64,000 bases of DNA from Isoetes taiwanensis (lineage: Eukaryota; Streptophyta; Lycopodiopsida; Isoetales; Isoetaceae), in NCBI GenBank assembly GCA_021234155.1, contig JAJEKV010000031.1:3512898-3576897 (forward strand), written 5' to 3'. Positions 24,318-35,855 of this stretch are shown here, one piece after another. Positions within the stretch are counted from its first letter, which is position 1, and each line of letters begins with the position of its first letter. Under the pieces are notes generated by a model. It made no database searches. It saw only the letters and a list, made by a program, of their open reading frames with translations, and was not told where the DNA came from. The position numbers were made by a program, and so were the translations under genes.

Positions 24318-26090
24318 ATGTCCGTCCGGGAAACTTCACGGGAAGAACTCCTTTCTCGAGGCGGCATCTCGCTTGGGCGCCATCGGTGGAACCTGTTTCG
24401 CGACATGTATGGATCTGCTTATGACATTGAGGGAGGCCATCTTGGTCTAGGGCTCGATCCGGCGCCACCCACCCCTCGTGTCCTGTCTCGTCCCAGTTCC
24501 CCGCCCCAAGCGTGCAAACATTGCTCACAGCCTCAGTCCCCTCATCACTATCAGGAGCCCTATCAGGCTCAACCTTCTCAACCTTACTTTCATACACCTG
24601 AACACACCTATATCCATCACTCTTCAGGCCTCTTCCTTCACAACCATCATCTCCCCCGGGTGGGCAGGGATATCCACAAGTCTCTTTTTGCGCCTACCCA
24701 GAATTTCCTTTCCCTACATTTACCACTGCACTTCCTGTTTACAACCTTACAGATCTCAAAACCAATGCTCAGGAACCTTCAGTTCCTCAACCACCGTCAC
24801 CCCTTCATCAGGGTCCTTCAGGCACCATGCCACCTCCAACTCAACCTCAATATCCTCACTATATTGTTCCTGTCCAGCCAAGCACTTTCACATCTACCTT
24901 TCAGACTCTGAAACTGACTTATCCCACCTTTGGCAACACGAAAGGCAAACCCTTAGACCAAAGTGCTCTCGGGCCCACATGGAAGAATTTGAGGCTCTAG
25001 CTGTCCTAAATGGTCATGCGCGCAACCTCAACTGAAATTCCACATCTTTTCCACCACCACCGTGGCTCTCCTCATCAATGGCTCATGTCCAACAAAAGCC
25101 ACTTTGGAAACAAGATTGGTCCGACATGAGAACTGCTTTTCTTTCTCACTACGGGACCACGGATGATGATCAACTTCATCTCAAGCAACTCAATGAACTT
25201 CAACAAGAGCCCACGGAGTCTGCCAGGGATTTTGCGGATCGACTTCACATTCTGTTCAGTAAACTCAAGGAGTACCCAACCACGAGAGCAGATTTTGGTG
25301 CGGTTTCTCCAAGGACTTCCTCCGGCTATTCGACTCATCATGAATAATACCGTCCCAAGACTTTGAGCAAGCTATCGACCTTGTCAATCACTTTCGAGTC
25401 AATGTTTCCTCGGTGGCGTGGCTCTTCAAGAGCTCCCTTTCATTCCACTGGTCATGGTTCCACGGGCGGTACCATCCCGGCCTCAACACGCCAATCCACC
25501 GGTAAGCGGTCGGATCACGGTGCCATATATGCAAATACCAAGGCCATTTGGCAAATGAGTGCAACTCAACCCATGGCCCGCCCTCATTGCAAAGATGCAA
25601 CATGTGCAATCATGCCACGGAAGAATGCACTGCGCACTCATCCTACATTTCCCAACAAACTTGTTTATCAAGTGCAAACAACATCTCAAAGAACAATCGC
25701 GACTATCGCCAGCCACCACTTCAAAGCGAACCAACTCAACTCTATCAGCACCGGGAGCAACAACGGGGACCCAACCCCGCCCTCCTTTTGATCCTTCTAA
25801 AGCTCAGTGTTATCACCGGTCAAGAATGGGGTCATACCACCACCAAGCGTGTCCTCAACTTCCACAACTTCGAATGCGACTTCCCGGCACCAATCGGACC
25901 ACATCGGTCCGCCTCTCACGGCTTACCAACTCTGGATTGCTAATGGCAAACAAGGCCAGCGCCCTGTTCTTAAGAAGCCACCTCGGCGCCAAGAAGCAAT
26001 CACGTTATCGCCCAGCTCAGGCAAATCAACCTCGGATGGATCAACAAGCACATGAAGAAATTTTTTCAGGCTCTTAATCCTCCGGTCCAG
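24318..26090 (+). pseudogene. gag region of the gypsy element (broken frames)
   Basis: After a proline/histidine-rich leader (24318-25040), the gag core reads from 25078. It has WKQDWSDMRTAFLSHYG, then LKQLNELQQEPTESARDFADRL, the usual retrotransposon gag helix pattern. A zinc knuckle CHICKYQGHLANEC (C-X2-C-X4-H-X4-C) lies at about 25524-25565. A degenerate second knuckle, CNMCNHATEEC, follows at about 25596. At least four frame changes separate these parts. Confidence 0.8.
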
Positions 26091-26241
26091 CCATCAAATT
26101 GGGTTGGTTTGGTTTCACGCGCCGCACCAGGGCATCACGCCCCTTGACCATTATTCCAAATGGCACGCAACCGCCTTTTGCGGTTGACACCATTCCTCAT
26201 GAGGAAGAAAAAAGGTTCATTTTGCACGACTTGAGAAACTC

Positions 26242-27162
26242 ATGCCACATGTCATGCCTAAAGTTCGCCAAAGCATTTTGAATCTCATGCAAGCTGCTGA
26301 AGGCCGAACGTTGGCCAATGTTCATGCCACCACCAGAGCTCAACAACGCCACGATATACCTTCCACATCTCAACCTCCACGCCTCGGGACGTATCCCAAT
26401 ATTGCTGCCGAGGTTGACTCGCTCAAAAGAAGTTCTTTGCTTCCTTACCACGCACTCCAAAGACCCGTGGATCCAGCAGATCCTTTTTCTCATGTGCCTC
26501 TGGAACTCCAAGAGGAGCTAGCCAAGATCAAAATTCCTTTAAGCTTGGCAACCATTTTGAAACTCTGTCCTGCTCTCAAGGACCAGTTACCACTCCCAAC
26601 TGTTTTAGTTGGGGCTGTGGCTACCTCTACACCCACGGTCCATGCCACGGTGGGAAATCAGAAAGTCAACCATGTTCAAATAGATGGAGGTAGCGCAGTT
26701 AATCTCATCACGGATAAACTCCGCAAACAAATGGGCATCACAGAACTTTATCGTGCCCCATATGACATCAAATTGGCAAATGGCCATATCACGAGACCTC
26801 AAGGCGTCACGCCTCTTCTTCACATCAACATCGGTGATCTCCGATTCCCCTTGGAATTTGGAGTTTGGAAGGCTGGGGAAGATCCTGGTGATTATGAAAT
26901 GTTGGTTGGCCGACCTTTTCTCCGCCAGGCCAAGAGTATCCATTACTGGGCCACGGATCAGTTGGTCATCACTGATGGTCACCTCAATGCCACCATGGAC
27001 TTGGAAACAGGCAAGATCATTTCAGTTGAACATGCGGAACCCTCTCTCTCAGACACCGATTCTGAGGAAGCTCAGAATATTTATCAAGTTCAGGCTCCAC
27101 TGCGAAGTCCGCCTCTGTCATCCTACCCGAATATGCGATCCTTGGGGAGACATGACTCTTGA
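26242..27162 (+). CDS. Retroviral-type aspartic protease region of the gypsy element
   Basis: A 306-codon open frame. The first ~100 residues are linker. A retropepsin-like domain follows, with active site IDGGSAVNLIT (D-G-G-S in place of the common D-[ST]-G) near residue 150 and the flap and substrate region VHATVGNQKVNHVQ before it. MLVGRPFLRQ, typical of plant gypsy proteases, lies near residue 225. It processes the Gag-Pol polyprotein. The rest of pol continues in other frames after 27162. The ATG is simply the first in the open stretch; the native product would be part of a polyprotein. Confidence 0.8.
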   Translation: MPHVMPKVRQSILNLMQAAEGRTLANVHATTRAQQRHDIPSTSQPPRLGTYPNIAAEVDSLKRSSLLPYHALQRPVDPADPFSHVPLELQEELAKIKIPLSLATILKLCPALKDQLPLPTVLVGAVATSTPTVHATVGNQKVNHVQIDGGSAVNLITDKLRKQMGITELYRAPYDIKLANGHITRPQGVTPLLHINIGDLRFPLEFGVWKAGEDPGDYEMLVGRPFLRQAKSIHYWATDQLVITDGHLNATMDLETGKIISVEHAEPSLSDTDSEEAQNIYQVQAPLRSPPLSSYPNMRSLGRHDS

Positions 27163-27399
27163 TCGGGACCCGTCCGTGGTCGCTTTGCTTGACCCTTACG
27201 GCTTCTTGCAATAGAATCCAACGTGTTGATCACTTTTCAGATGCTGAACCTCCTGCAACTCCTGTTGATGTACATGCTGTCATGAAGCAACCTCTGCTGG
27301 ATGAAACTCAGCAACCTCTCTTTTTCACCACGCAGAGTGCCACGCATCCTGTTCCGCTTCAACCGCCTGCTCATATTGTCCAGGACACAGAAGTGATAC

Positions 27400-28420
27400 C
27401 TCATATTGGGACTCACGAAGTCGAGATCGTGGACATGGGCAACAATCAGCCTGTCGCATTCTTTGCAAATCTTAGGCCCTTATCGTCCGGGGCTGTCAAG
27501 CTCTTCAAAAATTCAAACACATTTTCGCCGGAGCTACGAGAGATCTTTGGGAATCAACAAAAGCTTGGGGAACTCACCATTCCTACCAAATCTGATGCAC
27601 GACCGGTTTAGCTTAGCAACGTACCGGCTCAACCCTAATTACCGTGATCGCGTCAAGGAAGAAATTGACAAACTCCTTGTTTGCAGGTTTGATCTATGAG
27701 GTCAAACATTACGAATGGGTGAGCCCCATCGTCATTGCCCTCAAACACAATGGTAAGATCCGTCTGCGTGGACTACCGAAAACTCAATCAATCGTGCCAC
27801 TTGAGCGTGATCATTTTCCACTTCCCTTCACGGACTGGTTCCGGAAGAGGTTCTTTGGACATGAGATGTACTCCTTCATGGATGGTTTTTCCGCTACAAT
27901 CAAATCTCAATCAAAGAATCGATCAACTCAAGACTACTTTCACCACCCTCATGGGGCACTTTTTTTGCCTACAAGGTGGTTCCTTTTGACTTATCAAACT
28001 CTCCATCCACGTTTCACGCATCATGCTCTCGGTTTTTCATGATTTCATGAAGGAAAATCCCCTTCTTACAAATTTTTCAAGATGACTTCTCTCGCCTCTG
28101 AGTTCCATGGTGACCATTTGGATAAATTGGAACTCGTCTTCAGAAATGTGATGAGTCCAAGATTAGTCTCAATCCCGAGAAATGCACCTTTTGCGTCACC
28201 TCGGGGAGTTACGGTAGGGCCACGTTGTCGCAAAAAGGGTATCACCACAGATCCGCCAAAATCAGTTGTGTGCTCAAGGCTCAAGCACCGACCAATATCA
28301 AGGAGACACGCTCTTTCGGGTAAGGTCAATTATTACTCCACCTTCATTCCCGGACTAGCGACCATTGCGGATCCCATTCATAAACTCACGGGTGATAATC
28401 CACGGGCTTGGAATTCCCGG
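27400..28420 (+). pseudogene. Reverse transcriptase region of the gypsy element (heavily broken)
   Basis: RT motifs are scattered over three frames: YRLNPNYRDRVKEEIDKLL near 27620, VCVDYRKLNQ near 27755, SFMDGFS near 27870, QLKTTFTT near 27925, FAYKVVPFDLSNSPSTFH near 27970, FQDDFS near 28075 and LNPEKCTFCVTS near 28170. The YxDD-equivalent is present as QDDF. More than six frame shifts occur within 1 kb, mostly in GC-rich spots. Confidence 0.8.
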
Positions 28421-28469
28421 TAGGATCTTTGCCAATGATTGAAGCTTTTGCTTAATCGGGGCCGGTTCT

Positions 28470-28900
28470 TGTTCCTCCTCAATGGGACAAGCCCTTTCAT
28501 GTACATGTCGATGTCTCGGCGTTTTGCTATTGGAGCCGTTCTTTCTCAAGAATATGATGCGCATTAATCGACAAACCAAATCGATCGCGCGGCCGAAAAC
28601 TCAATTGGCTGAGGCGCAACTATTCGCCACGCAGCGTGAAGCTTTGGGTCTCATTTTACGTGTCCAACGCGTCACTACCTTTTGGGCAGTCAAATCAAGT
28701 TCTTCCGTGGACCACCAAGCCCTCCTTTATTTGATCAACAAATCCCGCCCACGGGCGCATTGCTCGTTGGGTCCTTCTTCTCAAGAATTTGCCCTTTTGA
28801 AATTGTTCACAAGGCGGCAAATCTCATGTGGTCCCGGTTATCTTTCACGCATCCCACAGATGATCCCTCAACCGGAGTCTCGGGCGCCTTTCCCGACGCT
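28470..28900 (+). pseudogene. RNase H region of the gypsy element
   Basis: FHVHVDVSAFAIGAVLSQEYD near 28497 is the first strand with its catalytic aspartate. The following AAENSIG/EALGL-type and FLVDHQALLYLINK-like strands are in shifted frames. Non-functional as written. Confidence 0.7.
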
Positions 28901-29029
28901 CAACTCTTTTTAGTCGGCAACACCACATTGGTTCCATGATTTTCAGCGGTACCTCCTCACGGGTGCTCTTCCACCGAGAAGACGCGACGCTCTCTCCCGC
29001 CATAGCGGCAATCCCGCCGACATCAATTT

Positions 29030-30211
29030 CTCCGCGAGGTCCGTGGACTACACCATGGTTGCGGGACATCTCTACAAAAGGGTAAGGATACCATCAGCCG
29101 ACGTTGTGTTCTACCTCATGAAGTTCGGATATTGTTCGGAGAAGCTCATCAAGGGCTAGATGGTGGTCATTTTCATGGTGACACCCGCGACGCATAAAAA
29201 TCCTTCTAGCTGGGTATTTTTTGGCCCACTCTTCAAAAGGCGCTCACGCCCACGCCCGCCGCGTGTGATGCTTGCCGGTATGTGGGGCGGCCGGCCGACC
29301 CGTGGACGCTCTTCCCTTGACGCCCGGTTGCCGCCCCTTCCCTTCAGCAAATGGGGAATGGATTTTTTGTGGGACCCATCGACCCTCTGGCGGCGACACC
29401 GTGCCGCTACATTCTCAGTTCTCACCGACTACGCTACTAAATGGGCGGAAGCTTGCGACTTCCGGACAACACTGGCGGCAAAGCACGGTACCAAGGTCCT
29501 CTATCAACAAATCATCGCGCAATTACCGCCCCCCGCGAGCTGGTCGGTGATCGTGGTGTCCATTTTATCAATCATACCATCAAGGAGCTGACGGATTATC
29601 TCCTGATACATCATCACAAGAGCATACCTTACTATCCTCAAGGTAATGGTTTGGCAGAAAGCACCAACAAAACTCTGGTCACCATTCTCAAGAAAATTTG
29701 TGACGCTTCACGCACAGACTGGCAAATAAAACTTCCTACTGTTCTTTGGGCCTACAATACTTGTTTCAAAATTGCTACAGGTCACACTCCCTTCAAATTG
29801 GTTTATGGTCAGGAAGCTCTCATGCCGTTTGAATACATCCTTCCAACACTCCGTTTTCAACTGGCTACTGCTCATAATCCACCTGCTGCACTCAAAGAAA
29901 GGGTCTATCAATTAGAACAGTTGGATGAACTTCGAAGGGATGCTTATATTCGTGTTCTTCATGGACAACAGTTGCAAAAATCTTTACATGACAAACGTCT
30001 GAAGACAAAGACATTCAAAGAAGGAGATTTGGTTCTTCTTTATGATTCTAGGTACAAAAATTTTCTGGGTAAACTTAAGTTTCGTTGGCTTGGCCCTTAT
30101 CAAATTGTTCAAGAGGTTCGACCCAGCGTTTTCCAACTGGCTGAGTTAGATGGCACTCCATTACCTACACTGGTTAATGGTTTTCGCCTCAAAACATTTC
30201 ATCACACGTAG
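29030..30211 (+). pseudogene. Integrase region of the gypsy element
   Basis: A zinc-binding HHCC module is recoverable across frames at about 29100-29280 (H..H, then CDAC). The catalytic core has WGMDF (first D) near 29355, TDYATKWAEA, GDRGVHFINH (second D) near 29550 and GLAESTNKTL (E) near 29650. The C-terminal GPY/F-type motif RWLGPYQIV lies near 30090. 29585-30211 is open to its own stop. No chromodomain is seen. The core is split by a one-base shift near 29525. Confidence 0.88.
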
Positions 30212-31194
30212 TTTAAAATCAACAAACAGATACAGTTCAAGAAGCAAACACCACAGATAGTGACTAAACAGGCGGCATATTATATTATAAGTGGATATTT
30301 TTTTACAAAATGCGGGCACAGCCCAGCTATTTCCGCTATGGGCACTGCCCTATATACAAAAACGGGCTCAGAGCCCTATCTACTAAAAACCTAAGAGGAA
30401 AAACCCTCTACTCCGGGTTCGGAGCAGAGGTAATGCGGAGGAGGTGGTAGAGGTTCTGCTCAGGGTCCCAGCGAAGGTGCAGAACCACCTCCATCCCGTT
30501 GGTATTAGGGTCGGGATGTTCAGCCATCCCGGAGCACCAACCATCCATTCGCAGGCCACGATTGTGGCAGCGCCAGAGGTCCAGACAGTTCATTTTGCAA
30601 GTAATCCACTCGGCGGTTGGTGGGCATAGTGCGGTTTTTCGTTCAAACCCGGCGGCACCATGCTGGCGCCATCGGATGTCTTCGTTTCACTCCCGGTTCG
30701 TCTTATATAGCCAACCGAGGAACTGCTTGTCGACGTGGACCAATCAGAAATTCGCCAACGTGTTGCAATGCAAGGCTCTTTCTAAACTGAGAATCTTTTC
30801 TCCCGCCGCATATCTAGCAAGGGTACCCTCGACACATTCGTTTTAATGATATCCGCCGAGTTGCCGCAATAAATGCAATTGCTTCTTTTCATACCGTCAA
30901 ACATTAATATGTGTCCTTTTTTGTCACATCAGATCCTTCTCTCACGTCTCATCTTCACCGTTCATTGCTTCTCCCGTAAGTTGTTCGGGGACACAGCCAA
31001 ATTTTTGCCTCTCAATGCACTCTTTGGCATCTTTCGACATCTGGCACCATCAGCGGCTCTGATTTAGCCCTCATCATACCTCTTAAGCCTCCGGTTCGCG
31101 CCCTAAACCTTTTTAGTTCCTCTGCGCCTTCGTCCTCCGTTCTTTGCCTTCGTCCTCCGCCCTTGAATCCCGTTCTTTTACGCAAATCTTTACC

Positions 31195-34100
31195 ATGGCT
31201 GCACCAAAATTTTCTACACTTCAAGCCTCTTTTGCCGGGGAACCCGGCTCTTTTCAGTATCTTTCTTGGCGCCCACTTTCGGTAAACCCTTGTTGGCCGA
31301 ATCGTGAAGTCGCGAGAGCGCCTGAAGCTTTACGAATTCTCTCAAATGGAACTCCGGCTCCAAATCGACCAATTAGGCGGTTCATCGCCAATATCGTCCA
31401 ACAGCGCATGGATACACCACGATTGGTCGATGGCACCACCATTTATTTGACTCAACACTTGATTTCCGAGGTATTCCATATTCCCTTGCAAACCCCTTGT
31501 TTATCTTGAGTGCGCCATACGGGATATAGATGTCACAGAGTTTGGTGCAACTCCTTATCAAGCCAATGTACATCGCCTGACAAACATAGACAAGCCTCAT
31601 GAAACTTTTGTTAAGTTTCTGTGGCGCAAGTTCCTTGGGTATTCTATCAAGAACACCCATATCAATAAGCCTTTCTATAATATAGTGCTCACTGCTACGC
31701 ACTCCAACCACCATATTGATTGGCCCCAATTGATGTTTTACCGTCTTCTCCAAGAAGTTGACCGTCTTCGGGCTGCCACTTCTATTTCTGAAGTTTCTGT
31801 GGGAGGCCACCTTCAAGCCATCATCCGTCATTACTTTCCTCCCACACCACCTAATTCTCATGCTTCCACTCAGCGGTCCCTTCCCCAGACTCACCAAGTC
31901 GGCACCTCACGCCCTTCTTCCTCTGGTCATGTCAAAAATCCGCACTCCCATGTCACTGTCTCCTCCTCTGCTACACCATCCCCTTCACACCATCTCTCAC
32001 AAACATCACAAACCAGGCAGCAGCAGGCTCCACCACCACAGCACCCTCGTCAGCTGTTGTATCAGTATCAGCAGGATGCTCAAGCTGCTGTTCTAAAGTT
32101 ACAAGAATCCCAAGAAGCTCTTATGAACGGGGTTCAAACGGCACTAGAGGCCTCTGAGGCGGTACACCGTGACCTTCAAGCTGCCACGGCACAAGTTGCA
32201 ACTTTGGAGGCCCAACTTCAAGACAAGCACGGAGCTCTCTTGCAGGCCCATGCAGATCTCAAAAGTGCACAGGATCAGACCAGCTTACTTGCAGATCAAC
32301 AGGCTCAGCTCCAATCTACAATTCAGGACTTATTGGAGCAAAACAAGTCCAAAGACACCCTCCTGGGTAACAAGGAAAAAGATATTGCTAAGCTTGACGC
32401 CTTGTACTCCGAGCTTTGTGACAATTACAGCACTCAAGTTCAAAACCTTACAGCGCGTGACGCTCAAATTGCCTCGTTGACGGCTCAGCTCTCCACGCAG
32501 ACTTCTCAGCTCACATCCCTCCAAGATCAGCTTACAGAGGTGCAGAAACAGAAGATTCTTGATGAGCGGAGATTGCCGTGCTTCATCTCAATGCTCCGGG
32601 GCAATCCTCCTCCCAGGTCAACACTTCTCAGAAAAGGGTCCGTGACCAATCACGCCTTCTGCTAGAAAAGGACAACCGGATCCGTGACCTTGAACAACAG
32701 CTGCAGCAAGCTATTCAGTCTGCTGATGAGGCTCAAGCAAAACTTGACGGCCATAACACCATTGTTAGCAACCTGCCTTTCGACTACCCAGTTCCTTCCT
32801 GCTATCATGATTATGTGGTTGCCCGCCGCCACCTATTCCTTCTGAAGTGGCATGCGGCTGATGGACCTGTGGATGTTCCCCTGCGCACTGCAGATTTTCT
32901 TCGGATCTGGCCCGAACTCTCAATTGAAGACAAAGGTTTATGCTGTGCCCTTTTGGTCCTCTATCTCATACACTGCGCCGATCCGGACTTTATCACCTTC
33001 AGAATTGTTCAGCCCATGGCTTACATTTTTCATGATTTCTATCTGGGTGATACACAGGAGAACTTTCGTGATGGGCCACGCCAGCACTTTCAGGGTGACC
33101 CCACTTTGCAATGGTTGCTTTAGGATAACAACCCCTATCTTGCTGATCATGCTCAGACCCACACTCTTCATCAGGAGTACATGCCTGAGCTTGCACATCA
33201 TTTACCTCTCTGGCAAGCGGAAGCGCTGCAACAGATAAGGAAGTATCTGGGCCATCCTGAGGATCTTCCCTATGCACAAGTTTATATGCAGCACCTCGCA
33301 GGTTACAACCAATTACGTGCTCTTCTGGATAGCAAGACGGTCCCCACGGGTTGGGATAGCCCTCCTGTCAACTCTCAACTCTCTGCCTCTGTTTGGGATC
33401 GTTGGTGTCAAGCTCTTGATCCGGCTCTTGTCGGTGAATTGGGGAGCAAGCTCAAGAACCCACCGGGGGCATGGTTCCTTCTCCCTATGCTTCCCTGGGT
33501 GTTCCTCCACGCCCCAGGTTCCTGACTTCTGATTGGCGCCTCCCCTTTTGGACAAAGGTCATGGATGGCCATGCTGGATGGACTCCACCTCAGATCTCGA
33601 CGGATCTCCGGTGGGATCCACGTTTTGTTCGCCGCTCACATTGGGAGGAGGGTGCCACTCTTGATACCACCACGAATTGGATCTATATTGCTAATGAGCG
33701 TGGTTGGCAACACCCGACTGATGCGCTGCATGGTCTTGACACCTTCTTGCAGAATGCCGCCACCTCACCCGATCCTTCAGTCCATCTTCAAGCAGGTTTT
33801 TGTGCTGCTCTCAAATGCATCTTGCTCAGCTCCTTAAATCGGCAGCGTCCCATTTTTTACTGCAATCCGAATGCAAGTGTCAGTGCCTTCGGCCTCCAGA
33901 CCTGCCTCCTCATGGAATGTCAGTTCGTTTCTTCAGACGCCCATGCTGCCCTTGAAGACATGGTACGATCTCGATTTCTTATTGATGCAGATCCTGCCCT
34001 TCGCCTCAACACTCCTCCTGCTCTTCAAACACGCCAGGATCTCATTGGCCAGTACCATAATGGTGCCCGACCTCATTCCCGTGAGGATCACTTTCAGACA

Positions 34101-34343
34101 AATGGCTTCCCGCCCTCCGAAACCCTTCCTCCTTTTCTTCACTCTGAGTGTCGTTTGGTGGGGGGGAGTGTTAGTCTTGTGCCTCCTGGTAGAGGACTAT
34201 TCATGCATACGACGGACCAGGTCAAGCTCAAGGATCCACAGTCAGCCACGGGTCAGCCATCAAAGGCTCAGCAGAAGACCAAGCAGCAAGCCACGCAGCC
34301 AAAACCTGCGCCCGTCAACAAGAGGCGCCGCTTAGACAAGTGA
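31195..34343 (+). pseudogene. Extra ORF downstream of pol: long coiled-coil protein (aORF)
   Basis: A coding region of ~1,000 codons lies between integrase and the 3' LTR. It begins MAAPKFSTLQASF (31195). An N-terminal globular part follows (FIANIVQQRMDTPRLVDG ... LTQHLISEVFHIP). Next come a Ser/Pro/His-rich linker (about 31850-32030) and a ~200-residue heptad-rich coiled coil (about 32060-32560 and 32650-32760; repeated LEAQLQDK, LADQQAQLQ, SLTAQLS). A C-terminal globular domain rich in Trp follows (LLKWHAADG, WPELSIEDKG, WDRWCQALDP, LRWDPRF). Breaks are shifts near 31510, 32580 and 33500 and an in-frame TAG at 33121. The last frame (33471-34343) reads through the polypurine tract into the LTR and ends in the basic PVNKRRRLDK. 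I recognise no family. Gypsy elements of the Tat/Athila branch are known to carry extra ORFs in this position. Confidence 0.7.
34155..34168 (+). other. Polypurine tract
   Basis: GGTGGGGGGGAG directly precedes the TGTTAG start of the 3' LTR, which is where plus-strand priming occurs. Confidence 0.85.
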
Positions 34344-34759
34344 TGGCCCGCCACCGCCCGCGTCAGCATCAGCGTCAGCGTGATTCTAGGCATTTCATGA
34401 GGCACCGCCAACATTCCTGCAAATCAGGCCTCCTCCCAGGAGTCGGCACCGAGATCAGTCAGAGTGTCTATATTGGGCCAAAGGCCATTGTACTATATAT
34501 ATGATTAGAGCTAGCACATGAAGGCTAGATGAGTTTTGAGTCTTGTCTCTTTTCAGTCTTCTCTCGATTGCGAGAGCTCATGTATGTTCATCATTGACAT
34601 CAAGGAAGCTTATCATTTTCCTCTCATTTGTTCTGTTTTCTTCTTCTTGTTCTCTTCTTGCAAATCCCGCGTGACATAGTCCCCCGGACTCTCCTGTTAG
34701 ATCCACGGGTCCTCACAGAGGGCTGTCTTCCAGGAGTTCCCGAATCCAGACCCCAAACA
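34169..34759 (+). repeat. 3' LTR of the 11-kb gypsy element (591 bp)
   Basis: Starts TGTTAGTCTTGTGCC and ends AGACCCCAAACA, directly before GTTTC. It matches the 5' LTR closely. Differences bunch at CAG/CCG-rich points (for example around 34268-34390 against 23788-23905). Confidence 0.95.
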
Positions 34760-35855
34760 GTTTCCATGCATTCTGCAATCTGCTCAGCCAATTTAGTGCA
34801 TGAAGCAACATCTCTAATAATTGAATCTAGCATCCCTTCATCAAGTGAATCAGATAGAGTCTGCTCTTTGGCACTCAGGTTGGGTGTGCCCTGCTCAAGC
34901 ATATGCAAGGTTTCTGATGCCTTCTGCATCAGACAATGAGAAGCAGCAACAACCTCGAGTCTTTCTTCAAACTCCTACTGCGCTCTTTCAACTCACGAAC
35001 CAATATAGGAAAACACATCAACATATGCACGATGCATCAAGTGCTATATTCTTCCATCAAATTTTCCAATGCTTTAATCTCTACTTCCAGCTCACTATAA
35101 CCTAACCGGTCACAATCCTCTGCCCTTGTCTCTACATCTTTCTCAAAATCTTTTAGCAACAGAGATAAATTGTTACATTCTCCTTCACTTGGCTGGCATT
35201 TCGAGCGAAAGGGCAAGCATAGCGATGACGTGATGCTTTTACGTGATCTTTGTTCCTCGTGTGTAAAACATGCCCTATTGTTTTTGTTCTGACTAGCGTC
35301 GCCTTTGATGCCCAAATGATCTTGTTAAAAACCATAGCCCAACTTCACCAGTCTTGAAGCCCAAGCCAGCTAGTTTGCTTATTCAAGCACTATAGAATCA
35401 TCAAAATCGATTGCAGCGCTCCATTCAACTTTGAATTATACTCTAACAAAACCGGATTTAGTTGTCAGGATCGAACTGCAAACATCATCTTTTTTCACAT
35501 AGATAAATCATGCTGAGGAGTCGCCCTTATATTAGTTTCCATAAGGCCTCTAGTTGTCAAGCAACAGGATAGCTCCCCTTTGAACAACTACCATATCAAA
35601 AAGGCCCACTGGATCAAAAAACCCTATAACTTGGGGGAGAAAAAACGAACTGAGTTAATGCATGCATTCACTTGCAACACAACGTATTTCATCTTTGTCA
35701 ATCTGTTCTAAAATTTTCTCTATTCGATAGATTTAAGAGAGCTACGAAACCTATTTTCATGCAGGAAAGGTAACGCTGCTTCCTATATGCATAACGCCTG
35801 GATTCAGCTCCTCAAAGCATGAAATCGACTACCCATCTGCGCATTCTTTCCATCC
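34760..35855 (-). pseudogene. Coiled-coil gene segment, tandem copy 1, right half
   Basis: Continues the segment cut at 23688. It matches 36404-37500. On the minus strand it encodes EGECNNLSLLLKDFEKDVET ... EIKALENLMEEYS (about 35215-35037) and MQKASETLHMLEQGTPNLSA ... CTKLAEQIAECMET (34929 down to 34760), where the LTR interrupts it. Confidence 0.88.

Larger units (their letters stand above)
23689..34759 (+). mobile_element. Complete 11.07-kb Ty3/gypsy LTR retrotransposon with extra 3' ORF
   Basis: Two ~0.59-kb LTRs (TGTTAG...CAAACA) enclose gag, protease, RT, RNase H, integrase and, beyond pol, a third coding region of ~3.1 kb. The element is bounded by a perfect 5-bp target duplication. 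Domain order PR-RT-RH-INT is that of Ty3/gypsy. The SNSPSTF and DDFS-type RT and the large extra ORF suggest the Tat/Athila side of the plant gypsy tree, by resemblance only. The LTRs are very similar apart from clustered small differences, so insertion is recent. The heavy damage in pol (27.6-29.6 kb) is out of step with that. Confidence 0.95.

Noticed and set aside
31195-34343. Env-like protein of the gypsy element
   Set aside because: No signal peptide, no transmembrane segment and a dominant coiled coil, so an envelope role is not supported.
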